Assembly (NCBI RefSeq): GCF_018413525.1
Contig: NZ_JAHCDD010000004.1
Coordinates: 62,001 to 126,000 of the forward strand
DNA length: 64,000 nucleotides
Source of the DNA: Acidovorax sp. CCYZU-2555
GTDB lineage: Bacteria > Pseudomonadota > Gammaproteobacteria > Burkholderiales > Burkholderiaceae_C
Direction: 5' to 3'
A model generated the notes under the pieces. That model saw nothing but the letters and a program-made list of their open reading frames with translations. It was not told where the DNA came from and did no database searches. Of this stretch, positions 33,544 to 43,427 are shown in pieces; position 1 is the first letter of the stretch, and the number at the start of each line of letters is the position of its first letter. The position numbers were made by a program, and so were the translations under genes.

Positions 33544-36500
33544 ATGGACGATACAACACGGGAAGTTTCGGTGGCCGTAGCCGAACTGAAGATCGATGCT
33601 ACCCTGATCGCCAAGTTGAACTTGGCCGACTTTCAGAATGCCATACCGTTGATTCGGGATCTCTGGCTGATCAACGAGACCGGCAAGACGCACGAGCAGG
33701 TGGAGTTGCTCCTGACCTCCAGCCCACCGTTTCTCAAGCCGCGCGCCTGGCACATAGACACGCTGGCGGCCGGCTCACGTCTTGCGATCCGCGATCTGGA
33801 TCTGACCCTGGATGGCGGATTGCTGGCACGTCTCACCGAAGCCGAAACCGCCACAGTATCTCTCGCCCTGCGGTGCGCGGGCTCGGATCCTGCTGCCCCG
33901 GCCCTCGCACAACGTGACATCCAACTGGAGCTACTGCCACGCAACCAGTGGGGCGGGCTGTCGCATTTGCCTGATTTGGTGGCAGCCTTCGTACAGCCGA
34001 ACGATCCGGCCGTGGACAGGCTGCTGAAGCGTACTGCGGAGGTTCTGCGGCAAAACCATCGCAACCCCGCATTGGATGGCTATGCTGGCGGTGCCAAACG
34101 CGCCTGGGAACTGGCGTCGGCGATCTGGGGCGCCACCGCCGGCATGCAGCTGGACTATGCGCTTCCGCCCGCCAGTTTCGAACAATCGGGTCAGAAGGTT
34201 CGCAGCCCCAGCCAAATTGAATCCTCCGGCCTGGGCACATGTTTCGACCTTGCCCTGCTGTTTTGCGCCGCGCTCGAGCAGGCAGGCTTGAATCCGATGC
34301 TGATCTTCACCGAGGGCCATGCCTTCGCTGGAGTGTGGCTGCAGCCAGAGGAGTTCTCGACGACGGTCGTCGACGATGTCACCGCCTTGCGCAAGCGCCT
34401 GAGGCTCAAGGAGCTGGTGCTGTTCGAAACCACACTGATCACGCAGCGCCCGACGGTTCCTTTCAGTTACGCCACGGAGCGCGGAGCCCAGCAGGTGGAC
34501 GAAAATCTCGACGCCACATTCCGCCTGGCGGTGGACATCCGGCGTGCCCGGATGCAGCGCATAAAACCCTTGGCCAGCGCAGAGACGGCAGCGGCTGTGT
34601 CCATAGACGCGCCGACCACGTCTGGCGCGACCGTGATGGAGGACGCACCAGACCTGCCCGACAGCCCACCGGCCAATGCAGATGACATCAGCCAACTCGA
34701 TCCCCGGAACCGGCTGCTGCGCTGGCAACGCAAGCTGCTGGACCTGTCTCTGCGCAACAATCTGCTGAATTTCAAGAGCGGCAAGAAGGCGCTCAAGCTG
34801 GAAGCGCCGGACGCAGGAGCGCTGGAAGACCTGCTGGCCAGTGGCCAGCCGCTGAAGCTGCTGTCACGCCCGGACCTGATGGACGGCGCCGATCCACGCA
34901 ATCAGGCCATATACGAGGCGCGCGAGCGGGAGAATGTGCGCCGAGCCCACGCGCTCGGTGCGCTGCAACGGCGCGAGATCTTTGTCGGCGTCGCCGAATC
35001 CGAGCTCGATATGCGCCTCACCGACCTGTTTCGCGGCGCGCGCACGACCTTGCAGGAAGGGGGCGCCAACACCCTCTATCTCGCCTTGGGCTTTCTCTCG
35101 TGGACACGTGAGGACCGCGACGGCCAGCGCTACCGTGCCCCCTTGATCCTGGTGCCGGTCAGTCTGCAGCGCAAGAGTGCACGCTCCGGTTTCACGCTCA
35201 CTTTGCACGACGATGAGCCGCGTTTCAATCCCACCTTGATCGAAATGCTGCGCCAGGACTTCGAGCTGAATCTGGGGACGCTCGAGGGCGAATTGCCGCG
35301 GGACGAGGCCGGCCTGGATGTCGCAGCAGTGTGGAAAACCGTGGGCCACGCCATCAAGGACATCAAAGGCTGGGAAGTGACCGAGGAGGTGGTGCTGTCC
35401 ATGTTCTCGTTTGCCAAGTACCTGATGTGGAAGGACCTGGCTCAGCGCAGCGAGCAACTGCGCGAAAACGCCGTGGTGCGCCATCTGCTGGACACGCCGC
35501 GCGATGCCTATCCACCGGGTGCTCCGTTCCCGCAGGTGCGTGAGCTGGACCAGCATTTTGGCCCCGCACAGGTGTTCTGCCCCCTGCCCGCGGATTCCTC
35601 TCAACTGTCGGCCGTGCTGGCTGCTTCGCAGGGCAAGGATTTCGTGCTGATCGGCCCACCCGGAACCGGCAAGAGCCAGACCATCGCCAATCTGATCGCC
35701 CAGTCCCTGGCCCAGGGTCGGCGCGTGCTGTTCGTGTCGGAGAAAATCGCGGCGCTCGACGTCGTATACCGGCGCCTGCGGGAAATCGGACTGGGAGAGT
35801 TCTGTCTCGAATTGCACTCAAGCAAGGCACGCAAGCTCGACGTGCTGGCACAGCTGCAATCGGCTTGGTCCAGCAGCGGCCAGGCCGACGCAGAACAGTG
35901 GCGTGCCGAAGCCGAGAAGCTCCAACGGCTGCGTGATGCGCTGAACATCTATGTCGAACGTCTTCACCTGCGGCGCCGCAACGGCCTGAGCCTGTTTGCG
36001 GCCATGGGCACGGTCAGTGCGGGACGCGACATCGCCCGCCTGGATCTGGTATGGCCTTCGCCCGACCACCACGATGATGCCGGCATGGAGCAGTTGCGCA
36101 ATGCCGTTGACCGGCTGGAAGTCAATGCCCAGGCCATCGGGCATGCCGCACTGGTGCAGCACCCCTTGGCGTTGGTCGGCCAGGGCGATTGGTCACCGAC
36201 CTGGCAGCAGCAACTGGTCGCCACGGCGCGCGACGTGCTGCCCGCAGCCCAGACAACAGTCGATTCCGCCCAGGCACTTGTCGAGGCCATTGGCTTGCCC
36301 TCTTCCGCCTTGACGCCCGAAACCTGCGAGGCGTTACTGCTTCTGGCCCGGCGCCTGCCATCGGCCGCCGGCCACGACTGGCGTTTTGTGCTGCGTCCCG
36401 ACGCGCGCACTCTGTGCCAGCGCCTTGCGCAAGGCGCAGTGCTCAAGCGCCGGCATGCCGAACTGAACGCGCAGCTTTCCACGCCATGGCCGATGGCGGT

Positions 36501-39500
36501 CTCGCTGGCCTGCGACAAGGCGCTGGCCGCGCTCACAGAACATCGGCAAACCCGACTGCAACTGGGCGCGCCCTGGCCGGCGGCGGTCATCGAGCAAATC
36601 AACCAGGGATTGGAGCTGCTGTCGCAGCTTGCCGAACAGCACGCACAGCTATCGGTCAGCTACGGACCTCAGGTTGAACAACTCGATGTCGCCCTGTTGC
36701 AGCAGGCATGGACGCAGGCAGAGCAGGCGTTCTGGCCTAACTCCTGGCTTGGCAAGCGCAAGGTCACGGCCCAACTGGCCAGCGCGATTCCCGCTGGGTC
36801 GGAACCCGATATCGACGCCGATCTGCGGCGGTGGAACGCCATCCGTGCTCTGCGCCAACAAATCCAGAACCTTGCTCCCGCCCCCGAGTGCAAGGACGTG
36901 TGGGCCGGGTTGGACACGCAAGCGGAAAAGGTGCGCACCGCTCTGCGCTGGCAAAGCGCATTGGTTGCGGTGCATGACGACCGTGCCTGGGAAGACAACG
37001 GTTTCGACATCATCGCCAGCGGCGAATGCGGAGCTGCCATGCAGGCCGATCTGCAAAAAGCACGGCGGTTGCTCCAGCTCGATCAGGAGATCGCGGCCCA
37101 CGCTGGACTGGCGGCGCTTACCGATGGCTTGTGGGCCGGCCATGGCACCCAGCTCGAGGCGCTGCGCGCCGCCTTGGACTTCCTTGCCGACTGGCGCAGC
37201 CATATCCTGCAAGGCTGCCTGGCGCAGCGCCACAGCATGGTCGAGCAAGGCCTGTGTGGTCCCACGCTGGCACGTGATCTCCAGACTTTCCAGCAGCGTA
37301 CGCAAACCGAGGTTGAGCTGTCCGCCCTGGACGATTTGCGCGAATCCACCGATGGCTTGTGGAAAGGCCTGGCCACCCCACTTCAAGACCTTGAAGCGGC
37401 CTGCCAGCTGCGCGAGGACCTGGCTGCGGTGATGGCCCGTCTGGCCTCCACTCCCGAACAGATTTCTGCCTGCAAGGGGCCGTTGCACGTGCTGCTGGGC
37501 GACGCCAATGCACTGTTGGAGCCAGGAGGACGGATCACACTTGCTGGCGACCGCTACCTGGCGAGCTGGGAGCAGTTGCTTCCCCGACGTGAGGCGCTGG
37601 CAACCACCGGGCATTTTGCCGAGGAGGCCCAAGCGCGGTGGCAGTCGCTGTCACTTGACGACCTTATCGCACACAGCCAGTCCGTCGTGCGCGCCGAGCA
37701 CAGCCTGCGCAGCTGGTGCGCCTGGCGCCAGGCACGCGGCGAGGCACTGGCGCTGGGCCTGGCCCCAGTCGTCCAGGGCCTGGAGCAAGGCCAGGTCGGA
37801 CCTGGCGAGACGCGGCAGGCCTTCGAAACCAACTACGCGCGCTGGTGGCTCAACGCGGTCGTCGATCATGAGCCGGTCATTCGCGGCTTTGTCAGCGCCG
37901 AACACGAACAGCGCATCCGCGATTTCCGCGCACTCGACGACCGCTTCACCGTGCTCACCCGCGACTGGCTGCGCGCCCGGCTGTGCGCCGACCTTCCTTC
38001 GCAAGACAACGTGAGCCGCAACTCCGAGTGGGGACTGCTGCGGCACGAGATGGGCAAGAAACGCGCGCACCTTCCACTGCGTGACTTGATGAGCAAGATC
38101 CCCGAAGCGCTCACCAAGCTCACCCCCTGTCTGCTGATGAGCCCGCTGTCCATCGCCCAGTATCTGCAGGCCGGCGCCAACGCCTTCGACCTGGTGATCT
38201 TCGACGAAGCCTCGCAGATACCGGTCTGGGACGCCATTGGCGCCATCGCTCGTGGCCGCCAGGTGGTCATGGTCGGCGATCCCAAGCAGCTGCCGCCGAC
38301 CTCGTTCTTCGACCGCGCCGAGTCGGGACTGGACGACGAAGACGTGGAAGCCGATCTGGAAAGCATTCTCGACGAGTGCATAGGCGCCAACCTGCCGACA
38401 CGCAATCTGAACTGGCACTACCGCTCCCGCCACGAAAGCCTGATCGCTTTCTCCAACCACGCTTACTACGATGGCGAGCTGGTCACCTTCCCGTCTCCCG
38501 TCACCGACGATCGCGCCGTGAGCCTGGAGGTGGTGTCGGGCACATACCAGAAGGGAGGCGCGCGCACCAACCCGGCAGAGGCCAAGGCCTTGGTCGCCGA
38601 GGTGGTGTCTCGCCTGACCGCGCCCGGATTCCGCGAAAGCGGGTTCACCATCGGCGTCGTGACGTTCAACGCTGAACAGCAAAAACTGATCGAGGATCTG
38701 TTCGACGACGCCAGGCGCAAGGACCCTCGACTGGAGCCCTACTTCGACGATGCCGAACTTGAGCCGCTGTTTGTCAAAAACCTGGAAAGTGTCCAGGGTG
38801 ACGAGCGCGATCTCATCTTCTTTTCCCTGACCTACGGCCCGGACGTCGCGGGTCAGCTGGCCATGAACTTCGGCCCGCTCAATCGCCAGGGCGGCGAGCG
38901 CCGACTCAATGTGGCGATCACACGGGCGCGCCAGGAACTGCGCGTGTTTGCCAGCTTCCGCGCGGAGCAAATGGATCTGGCGCGTACCCAGGCCATCGGC
39001 GTGCGCGATTTGAAGCATTTCATGGAATTCGCCGAACGGGGTGCCCGCGCACTTGCGGAAGCCAACCGCGGCAGCCTGGGAGGCTTCGATAGCCCTTTCG
39101 AGCAGGCCGTGGCTACAGCATTGAGCCAACGCGGCTGGCGCGTTCAGTCACAGATCGGCGCTTCTTCGTTCCGTGTCGACCTGGGCATTGTCGATCCCGA
39201 CGCGCCGGGCCGTTACCTGGCCGGCGTGGAGTGCGATGGCGCCACCTATCACCGCAGTGCCACGGCACGTGACCGCGACAAGCTACGCGAACAGGTGCTG
39301 CGCGGGCTGGGCTGGGACATCGTGCGGATCTGGTCTACGGACTGGTGGGTCGATCCCGTTGGCACCCTGGACAGGGTGGATGCGCGGCTGCAGGCATTGC
39401 TCATAGCGCAGCGTGCGCGGCGTGCCGAACAAGCCGAACGCGAGGCCGAGGCCGAACGCCAAGCACAAGCAGCGATCGCGCAAGCCAGCGCATCGGGGAT

Positions 39501-40176
39501 GGCGCCGCAACGGATAACGGAGGTGCCGCTCCCAGGCATGGAAGCGGGTGCCGCCGAAGCTCCGGCTGAAACCGCCTTGCCGCAAGAAATCTTTGCCAGG
39601 CAGGTCCCGGCAACACCCTTAGCCTTCGAGGCGGTGAATGCTACGCCTTTGTCCGTTGCAACCTACCAGGCCACAAGCCCTGCCGAAATGGTCGCAGGCG
39701 CCGATCCTGATCGCTTCTACGACAGCGATTACAACCATGTTCTGTCGGCCATGATTGCCCATGTCATCGACCATGAAGGGCCGGTTCTCGATGCCTTGCT
39801 GGCACGCCGCATTGCCCGCGCACATGGTTGGTTGCGTACCGGTGCCCGCATCCGGGAGCGTGTGTTTGAACTCGCACGGGAGCGCTACCGCACGACGGAA
39901 GAAGAGGTTGGCAAGTTCTATTGGCCTGGCCATCTTGATCCCACCACGAAGTCTCCTTTCCGCGCACCTGGCGACGAAGACAGCGTACGTGCGGTGGACG
40001 AAATCAGCATTTCTGAATTGCTATCGTTGGCGGGAAGTGTGATCTCACAGGGCGTACAGGGCGAAGCCGTCTATCAGTCCATGGCGCGAAAGCTCGGACT
40101 GCAACAGTTGCGGGCAGCCAGTCGGGCGCGACTGGAAGTTGCAGTGCGCGGCCTGCCAAGCGCAGATTCCGCATAA
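33544..40176 (+). CDS. Hhe-like DUF4011-SF1 helicase-Vsr/MTES_1575-DUF3320 protein
   Basis: 2210 aa from ATG 33544 (AGGGA ribosome site); ATG 33523, ATG 33490 and GTG 33472 are alternatives. Order: a transglutaminase-like region with LGTCFDLALLF (Cys233) and EGHAFAGVW (His259); DUF4011 from about 389 (NRLLRWQRKLLDLSLRNN); SF1 helicase with Walker A IGPPGTGKSQTIANL (about 704), DEASQIP (about 1554) and motif VI RLNVAITRARQELR; a Vsr-like nuclease about 1849-1940 (FRVDLGIVDP, GVECDGATYH); DUF3320 about 2058-2130. This order matches what I recall of the antiphage protein Hhe. No interruption is seen. Confidence 0.88.
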   Translation: MDDTTREVSVAVAELKIDATLIAKLNLADFQNAIPLIRDLWLINETGKTHEQVELLLTSSPPFLKPRAWHIDTLAAGSRLAIRDLDLTLDGGLLARLTEAETATVSLALRCAGSDPAAPALAQRDIQLELLPRNQWGGLSHLPDLVAAFVQPNDPAVDRLLKRTAEVLRQNHRNPALDGYAGGAKRAWELASAIWGATAGMQLDYALPPASFEQSGQKVRSPSQIESSGLGTCFDLALLFCAALEQAGLNPMLIFTEGHAFAGVWLQPEEFSTTVVDDVTALRKRLRLKELVLFETTLITQRPTVPFSYATERGAQQVDENLDATFRLAVDIRRARMQRIKPLASAETAAAVSIDAPTTSGATVMEDAPDLPDSPPANADDISQLDPRNRLLRWQRKLLDLSLRNNLLNFKSGKKALKLEAPDAGALEDLLASGQPLKLLSRPDLMDGADPRNQAIYEARERENVRRAHALGALQRREIFVGVAESELDMRLTDLFRGARTTLQEGGANTLYLALGFLSWTREDRDGQRYRAPLILVPVSLQRKSARSGFTLTLHDDEPRFNPTLIEMLRQDFELNLGTLEGELPRDEAGLDVAAVWKTVGHAIKDIKGWEVTEEVVLSMFSFAKYLMWKDLAQRSEQLRENAVVRHLLDTPRDAYPPGAPFPQVRELDQHFGPAQVFCPLPADSSQLSAVLAASQGKDFVLIGPPGTGKSQTIANLIAQSLAQGRRVLFVSEKIAALDVVYRRLREIGLGEFCLELHSSKARKLDVLAQLQSAWSSSGQADAEQWRAEAEKLQRLRDALNIYVERLHLRRRNGLSLFAAMGTVSAGRDIARLDLVWPSPDHHDDAGMEQLRNAVDRLEVNAQAIGHAALVQHPLALVGQGDWSPTWQQQLVATARDVLPAAQTTVDSAQALVEAIGLPSSALTPETCEALLLLARRLPSAAGHDWRFVLRPDARTLCQRLAQGAVLKRRHAELNAQLSTPWPMAVSLACDKALAALTEHRQTRLQLGAPWPAAVIEQINQGLELLSQLAEQHAQLSVSYGPQVEQLDVALLQQAWTQAEQAFWPNSWLGKRKVTAQLASAIPAGSEPDIDADLRRWNAIRALRQQIQNLAPAPECKDVWAGLDTQAEKVRTALRWQSALVAVHDDRAWEDNGFDIIASGECGAAMQADLQKARRLLQLDQEIAAHAGLAALTDGLWAGHGTQLEALRAALDFLADWRSHILQGCLAQRHSMVEQGLCGPTLARDLQTFQQRTQTEVELSALDDLRESTDGLWKGLATPLQDLEAACQLREDLAAVMARLASTPEQISACKGPLHVLLGDANALLEPGGRITLAGDRYLASWEQLLPRREALATTGHFAEEAQARWQSLSLDDLIAHSQSVVRAEHSLRSWCAWRQARGEALALGLAPVVQGLEQGQVGPGETRQAFETNYARWWLNAVVDHEPVIRGFVSAEHEQRIRDFRALDDRFTVLTRDWLRARLCADLPSQDNVSRNSEWGLLRHEMGKKRAHLPLRDLMSKIPEALTKLTPCLLMSPLSIAQYLQAGANAFDLVIFDEASQIPVWDAIGAIARGRQVVMVGDPKQLPPTSFFDRAESGLDDEDVEADLESILDECIGANLPTRNLNWHYRSRHESLIAFSNHAYYDGELVTFPSPVTDDRAVSLEVVSGTYQKGGARTNPAEAKALVAEVVSRLTAPGFRESGFTIGVVTFNAEQQKLIEDLFDDARRKDPRLEPYFDDAELEPLFVKNLESVQGDERDLIFFSLTYGPDVAGQLAMNFGPLNRQGGERRLNVAITRARQELRVFASFRAEQMDLARTQAIGVRDLKHFMEFAERGARALAEANRGSLGGFDSPFEQAVATALSQRGWRVQSQIGASSFRVDLGIVDPDAPGRYLAGVECDGATYHRSATARDRDKLREQVLRGLGWDIVRIWSTDWWVDPVGTLDRVDARLQALLIAQRARRAEQAEREAEAERQAQAAIAQASASGMAPQRITEVPLPGMEAGAAEAPAETALPQEIFARQVPATPLAFEAVNATPLSVATYQATSPAEMVAGADPDRFYDSDYNHVLSAMIAHVIDHEGPVLDALLARRIARAHGWLRTGARIRERVFELARERYRTTEEEVGKFYWPGHLDPTTKSPFRAPGDEDSVRAVDEISISELLSLAGSVISQGVQGEAVYQSMARKLGLQQLRAASRARLEVAVRGLPSADSA

Positions 40177-40237
40177 GACCGTCGTTGATCACGCTGACTT
40201 GTTACAGCCGGCAGCGAACCCACAGCACACCAGTACC

Positions 40238-41344
40238 ATGCCACCTCAAAATACACGTGGACGACCCAAACCGGTGGCGTTCAGTGGCCTGTTTCTGCCC
40301 TCATACGAATGGGAGATGAAGATCGAGGGGGTCCCAGTTCATGAAATGGAAGATACGGCTGGGGAGCGTGGCACGTTGTTCAGGTATCTGCGCCGTCAAG
40401 ATGCTTCGCCCCGCCGCATCGCCGAGCTGGCCATCAGCAGCCTGCTCGCCCTCGCCAAAACCAATTCCAAGGTGGCAATCCATCTGGATGCTTTCGAAGC
40501 AGTGGCAAAGTCTGACGCGCCGTTGACGGACGAAGTTGCCGACCGTCTTGCCGCGAAATTGCCAGGTTATTGGGGTTGTTTCCTGGCCGGGGTACGACGC
40601 AATCCGGCACGCTCGCTCCTTTTCATCTCGACCTACGTCGAGATCGAGCAAGCATCCGTTGTAGCCAATGCAGCTTTTGCATCAGGCGACTACGGTGCCA
40701 CCGCAGAAATCGTGAGAGCCGACCCAACCCTGCAAATTTTCTGGTGTGAGGAAAGTCTGCAGCGGCTGGCGTCGGCACAAGATCTGAGGCAGACCCTGTC
40801 AGCCCGTTTGCACGCATGGGTCCAGTTGCAGCTTTGTGTCATAGCCCAAGCATCCATTTTCGAAGCAGATGCCGCGCAGGCACTCACGCTGTGCGGTGCC
40901 GCCGAGAAACTCCTGGATGGCACGCGGATATCGCCCGGCGTCCAGTGGCTGAAAATGGCCAAGCAGTTGACTGGTGCATCAAGTCTCGCCAATCTGCGCG
41001 AGCAGCTTCTGCGGGATGGGACAGCCCATGACAGCCTGCCCAGCGAAGCCACCATCAAACGCTGGAGCCGAGGAGCAGTCTTTCCCCAACAGACCCCGGC
41101 CTTGCAAGTTTTTGTCAAGCGAATTGCTGAACGTTCGCATATCCGAGATCCCTCAGTTTCAGCGGACCAAGCCTATGCAGCGCTGGCGCACATGTATCGT
41201 ATTGCCAATCGACTTCAGCACACTCATTGGTTCGCGTTGCAGATTCTGAAAGATCCAGATGATTCGATCACGCGAGATTTTGCGGCATGGCACGCGCATC
41301 ACCTTGCCGCCGATTGCACGGCGTGTGACGTCAACTACGGCTAA
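40238..41344 (+). CDS. Unrecognised 368-aa protein after the Hhe-like gene
   Basis: Start ATG 40238; an upstream frame overlapping the helicase gene is less likely. 368 aa, mostly helical, no signal peptide or membrane helix. Residues about 50-130 are a repeated-helix region; the C-terminal part (DSLPSEATIKRWSRGAVFPQ) looks like a helix-turn-helix or Arg-rich nucleic-acid contact. It follows the Hhe-like gene by 61 bp on the same strand, so it is probably co-transcribed. No family is recognised. Confidence 0.65.
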   Translation: MPPQNTRGRPKPVAFSGLFLPSYEWEMKIEGVPVHEMEDTAGERGTLFRYLRRQDASPRRIAELAISSLLALAKTNSKVAIHLDAFEAVAKSDAPLTDEVADRLAAKLPGYWGCFLAGVRRNPARSLLFISTYVEIEQASVVANAAFASGDYGATAEIVRADPTLQIFWCEESLQRLASAQDLRQTLSARLHAWVQLQLCVIAQASIFEADAAQALTLCGAAEKLLDGTRISPGVQWLKMAKQLTGASSLANLREQLLRDGTAHDSLPSEATIKRWSRGAVFPQQTPALQVFVKRIAERSHIRDPSVSADQAYAALAHMYRIANRLQHTHWFALQILKDPDDSITRDFAAWHAHHLAADCTACDVNYG

Positions 41345-41529
41345 CGGGAATCGCCGGGCCCCCTGGGCGGATTGTTACTTCTGCGTTTTCCTGAAACGCC
41401 CTTTCCAGGACCTGCAGGCCAACCACCGTCGTTGCCCGGTCCCAAGCCCTTTCCTCTGCCTGGACGTGGCGGCGGTGAATTAGCGGGGATGTTGGAACTG
41501 GTTTTTTTTGCAGCTTGAGCGGACTTCAT
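41341..41529 (-). CDS. Small Pro/Gly-rich basic protein
   Basis: 62 aa from ATG 41529 with GGAG 7 bp upstream (GGAGAACATTCATG). The sequence is low-complexity: SPPPRPGRGKGLGPGNDGGW and NNPPRGPGDSR. Its stop overlaps the stop of the 368-aa gene on the opposite strand. No function is known; the frame could be fortuitous in a GC-rich tract. Confidence 0.35.
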   Translation of the reverse strand: MKSAQAAKKTSSNIPANSPPPRPGRGKGLGPGNDGGWPAGPGKGVSGKRRSNNPPRGPGDSR

Positions 41530-41758
41530 GAATGTTCTCCGGAACACGGCAACAGCGCCGTGAAATCAATTCTCAGATGCAAGGCTGGTTTCCACGGGAT
41601 CACATTTTTGGCAACTCATGCCAGATCTTTGACAATTCAAAATCAAGCAAATTGAATCAGATTGGGTATCGAGTAGGCAATGTGGTTTAAGCGACGTCCC
41701 CCCAGATTTAAGTAGCAGAGGCACTTGAAGTCCAATCCCAAACGACAGGAGATTGGAC

Positions 41759-41893
41759 GTGAAAAAGCGATTTAGCGAACAACAGATCATTGGTTTCCTG
41801 AGGAAAGCTGAATCAGGGCTGCCGGTGGCAGAGTTGTGCCGAAGGCATAGCTTCTCGGAAGCCAGCTACTACCTGTGGCGCAGCAAGTTTGGC
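41759..41893 (+). pseudogene. IS3-family (IS407-like) orfA N-terminal fragment
   Basis: 45 codons from GTG 41759, behind AGGAG, read VKKRFSEQQIIGFLRKAESG and CRRHSFSEASYYLWRSKFG, the start of IS3-family OrfA (helix-turn-helix). The homology ends abruptly at the SKFG codons and unrelated sequence follows, so the insertion sequence was truncated. Left flank from about 41690 resembles an IS terminus. Confidence 0.75.
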
Positions 41894-41950
41894 GCCACAT
41901 CAAGGCATCGGTGCGCCTGCGCGATGGATGATGCAAACACCATTGTCTGC

Positions 41951-42034
41951 GCCGGTGTAACCCAGCCCGGTAAGCAACGCACCTCGGCGATCTTGCAACA
42001 GGGGCTCGTCTTCAACCACCAGAACGGGCAAGGG
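41951..42034 (-). pseudogene. Response-regulator receiver fragment
   Basis: About 28 codons include PVLVVEDEPLLQDRRGALLT, then GLGY, the N-terminal strand and acidic pocket of a response regulator. The phospho-acceptor region is absent. It lies between two insertion-sequence remnants. Low confidence because the segment is short. Confidence 0.35.
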
Positions 42035-42122
42035 CAACAGGAAATCAGCTGAAACAGAAGCAGGCACGGAACGGCGTTGGTTCTCAAAATAATCTTGTCG
42101 CCTATCGTAATAAATGCGGCGC

Positions 42123-43287
42123 TGAATCGCCCCGAATTTCCTAGACACTTTTGAGCAGTTGGGAATGGCGTCGTTCGAACTCTACCGGAGAAGTATCTCC
42201 GGCATTGACGTGGCGCCGCTTTGGGTTATAGAACATCTCGATGTAGTTGAAGACATCAGTCTTGGCATCGATGCGCGTCGAATAGATCTGGCGGCGGATG
42301 CGTTCGCGCTTGAGCAACTGGAAGAAGCTCTCGGCCACGGCGTTGTCGTAGCAGTTGCCGCGACGGCTCATGCTGGAGATCAGCTTGTGGTCGCGTAGGA
42401 AGTCCTGCCAGTCATGCCCAGTGAACTGACTGCCCTGATCCGAATGCACCACGACTGGCGGCTTAGGTCGACGACGCCACAAGGCCAGCATCAGTGCATC
42501 AAGTACCAGGCTGGTATCGATGCTGGACCAGCCGACCACCTGACGCGAGAACAGATCGACCAACACGGCCAGGTACAGCCAGCCCTCATGGGTGCGGATG
42601 TAGGTGATATCGGTCACCCAGGATTGATTGGGCTCAGCCACGGTGCACTGGCGCTGCAGGTGGTTGGGCGCGACGACCGCAGGCTTGCCACCACGCATGC
42701 CAGGGCGACGGCGATAGCCGGTCTGCGAGCGCAGTCCTTCGAGGTTGGCAATCGGGCCACGCGGTGCTTGCCGCAGATCTTGCCCAGATCGTGCATGTCC
42801 AGCGTGAGCTTGCGGTAGCCGTACACGCCGCCGCTCTCCAGCCACGCGTACTTGAGCAGGCCCAGCAGCCGTTGATCGTCCTGGGCACGTGGGCTCATCG
42901 GATCGGCCTTCCAAGCGTAGCAGCAGCTGGGGTGCACCGTCATGACCTTGCACATGCTGCGCACGCTGTGCTCGTGTTCATGCCGCTCGATAAATGCGTA
43001 CTTCACCCGGACTGCTTGGCTTGAGCTCGGCCTTCAATGGGCGCATCTCGTCAGCTTGCGAGCCCTGTGCTTGGCGCTGGTCAGGCGACATCTGCCTGAC
43101 CTTGATCCATTGATACAGGCTGTGCTGGCTCACGCCGAGCCTGGCCGATACGTCGGCCACCTTGTGGCCTCGTTCGGTGATCTGCTTGGGTCTTGAACTC
43201 TTCTGCGTATCTCTGTTTAGTCATGACACCTCCTATTGGCCCTCAGGTTTGAGGCTCAGAGGTGTCTAGAAAACCCGGGGCGATTCA
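42123..43287 (-). mobile_element. Degenerate IS3-family insertion sequence
   Basis: Bounded by imperfect inverted ends: left TGAATCGCCCCGAATTTC, right (inverted) TGAATCGCCCCGGGTTTTC, both continuing CTAGACAC and TTGAGC/CTGAGC. The size is about 1165 bp. Clear target-site duplications were not found. It carries the broken orfA/orfB genes and sits 140 bp before the large ExeM-like gene. Confidence 0.75.
42141..43222 (-). pseudogene. IS3-family transposase orfA/orfB, frameshifted
   Basis: orfA (from ATG near 43222: MTKQRYAEEFKTQ) loses frame after about 14 codons; ADVSARLGVSQHSLYQWIK then resumes in another frame. A second deletion removes the end of orfA before [20 protein letters not shown] (orfB). 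A further one-base shift occurs near 42745. The DDE core is visible: [35 protein letters not shown] and [18 protein letters not shown]. It cannot make a full transposase. Confidence 0.8.
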
Positions 43288-43427
43288 TTCGCGCGTGTAA
43301 CCAATTTGTAGTCATATTTTCACACTCCCTCCTTACGCTCGTGAGCTTTCCGGACCGAACTTCGGTTGCCGCCATCAGGCCTCCCGTTGGACGACCGGTC
43401 ACTCCATCTGAATAGCGAGGGTCCAGC

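Noticed and set aside
37651-39129. A long minus-strand frame in the Hhe-like gene
   Set aside because: Shadow of the helicase coding strand; no start context or motif.
42111-43298. Target-site duplication of the IS3-family copy
   Set aside because: Flanks GGCGC on the left and TTCGC on the right do not match; the duplication may be decayed.
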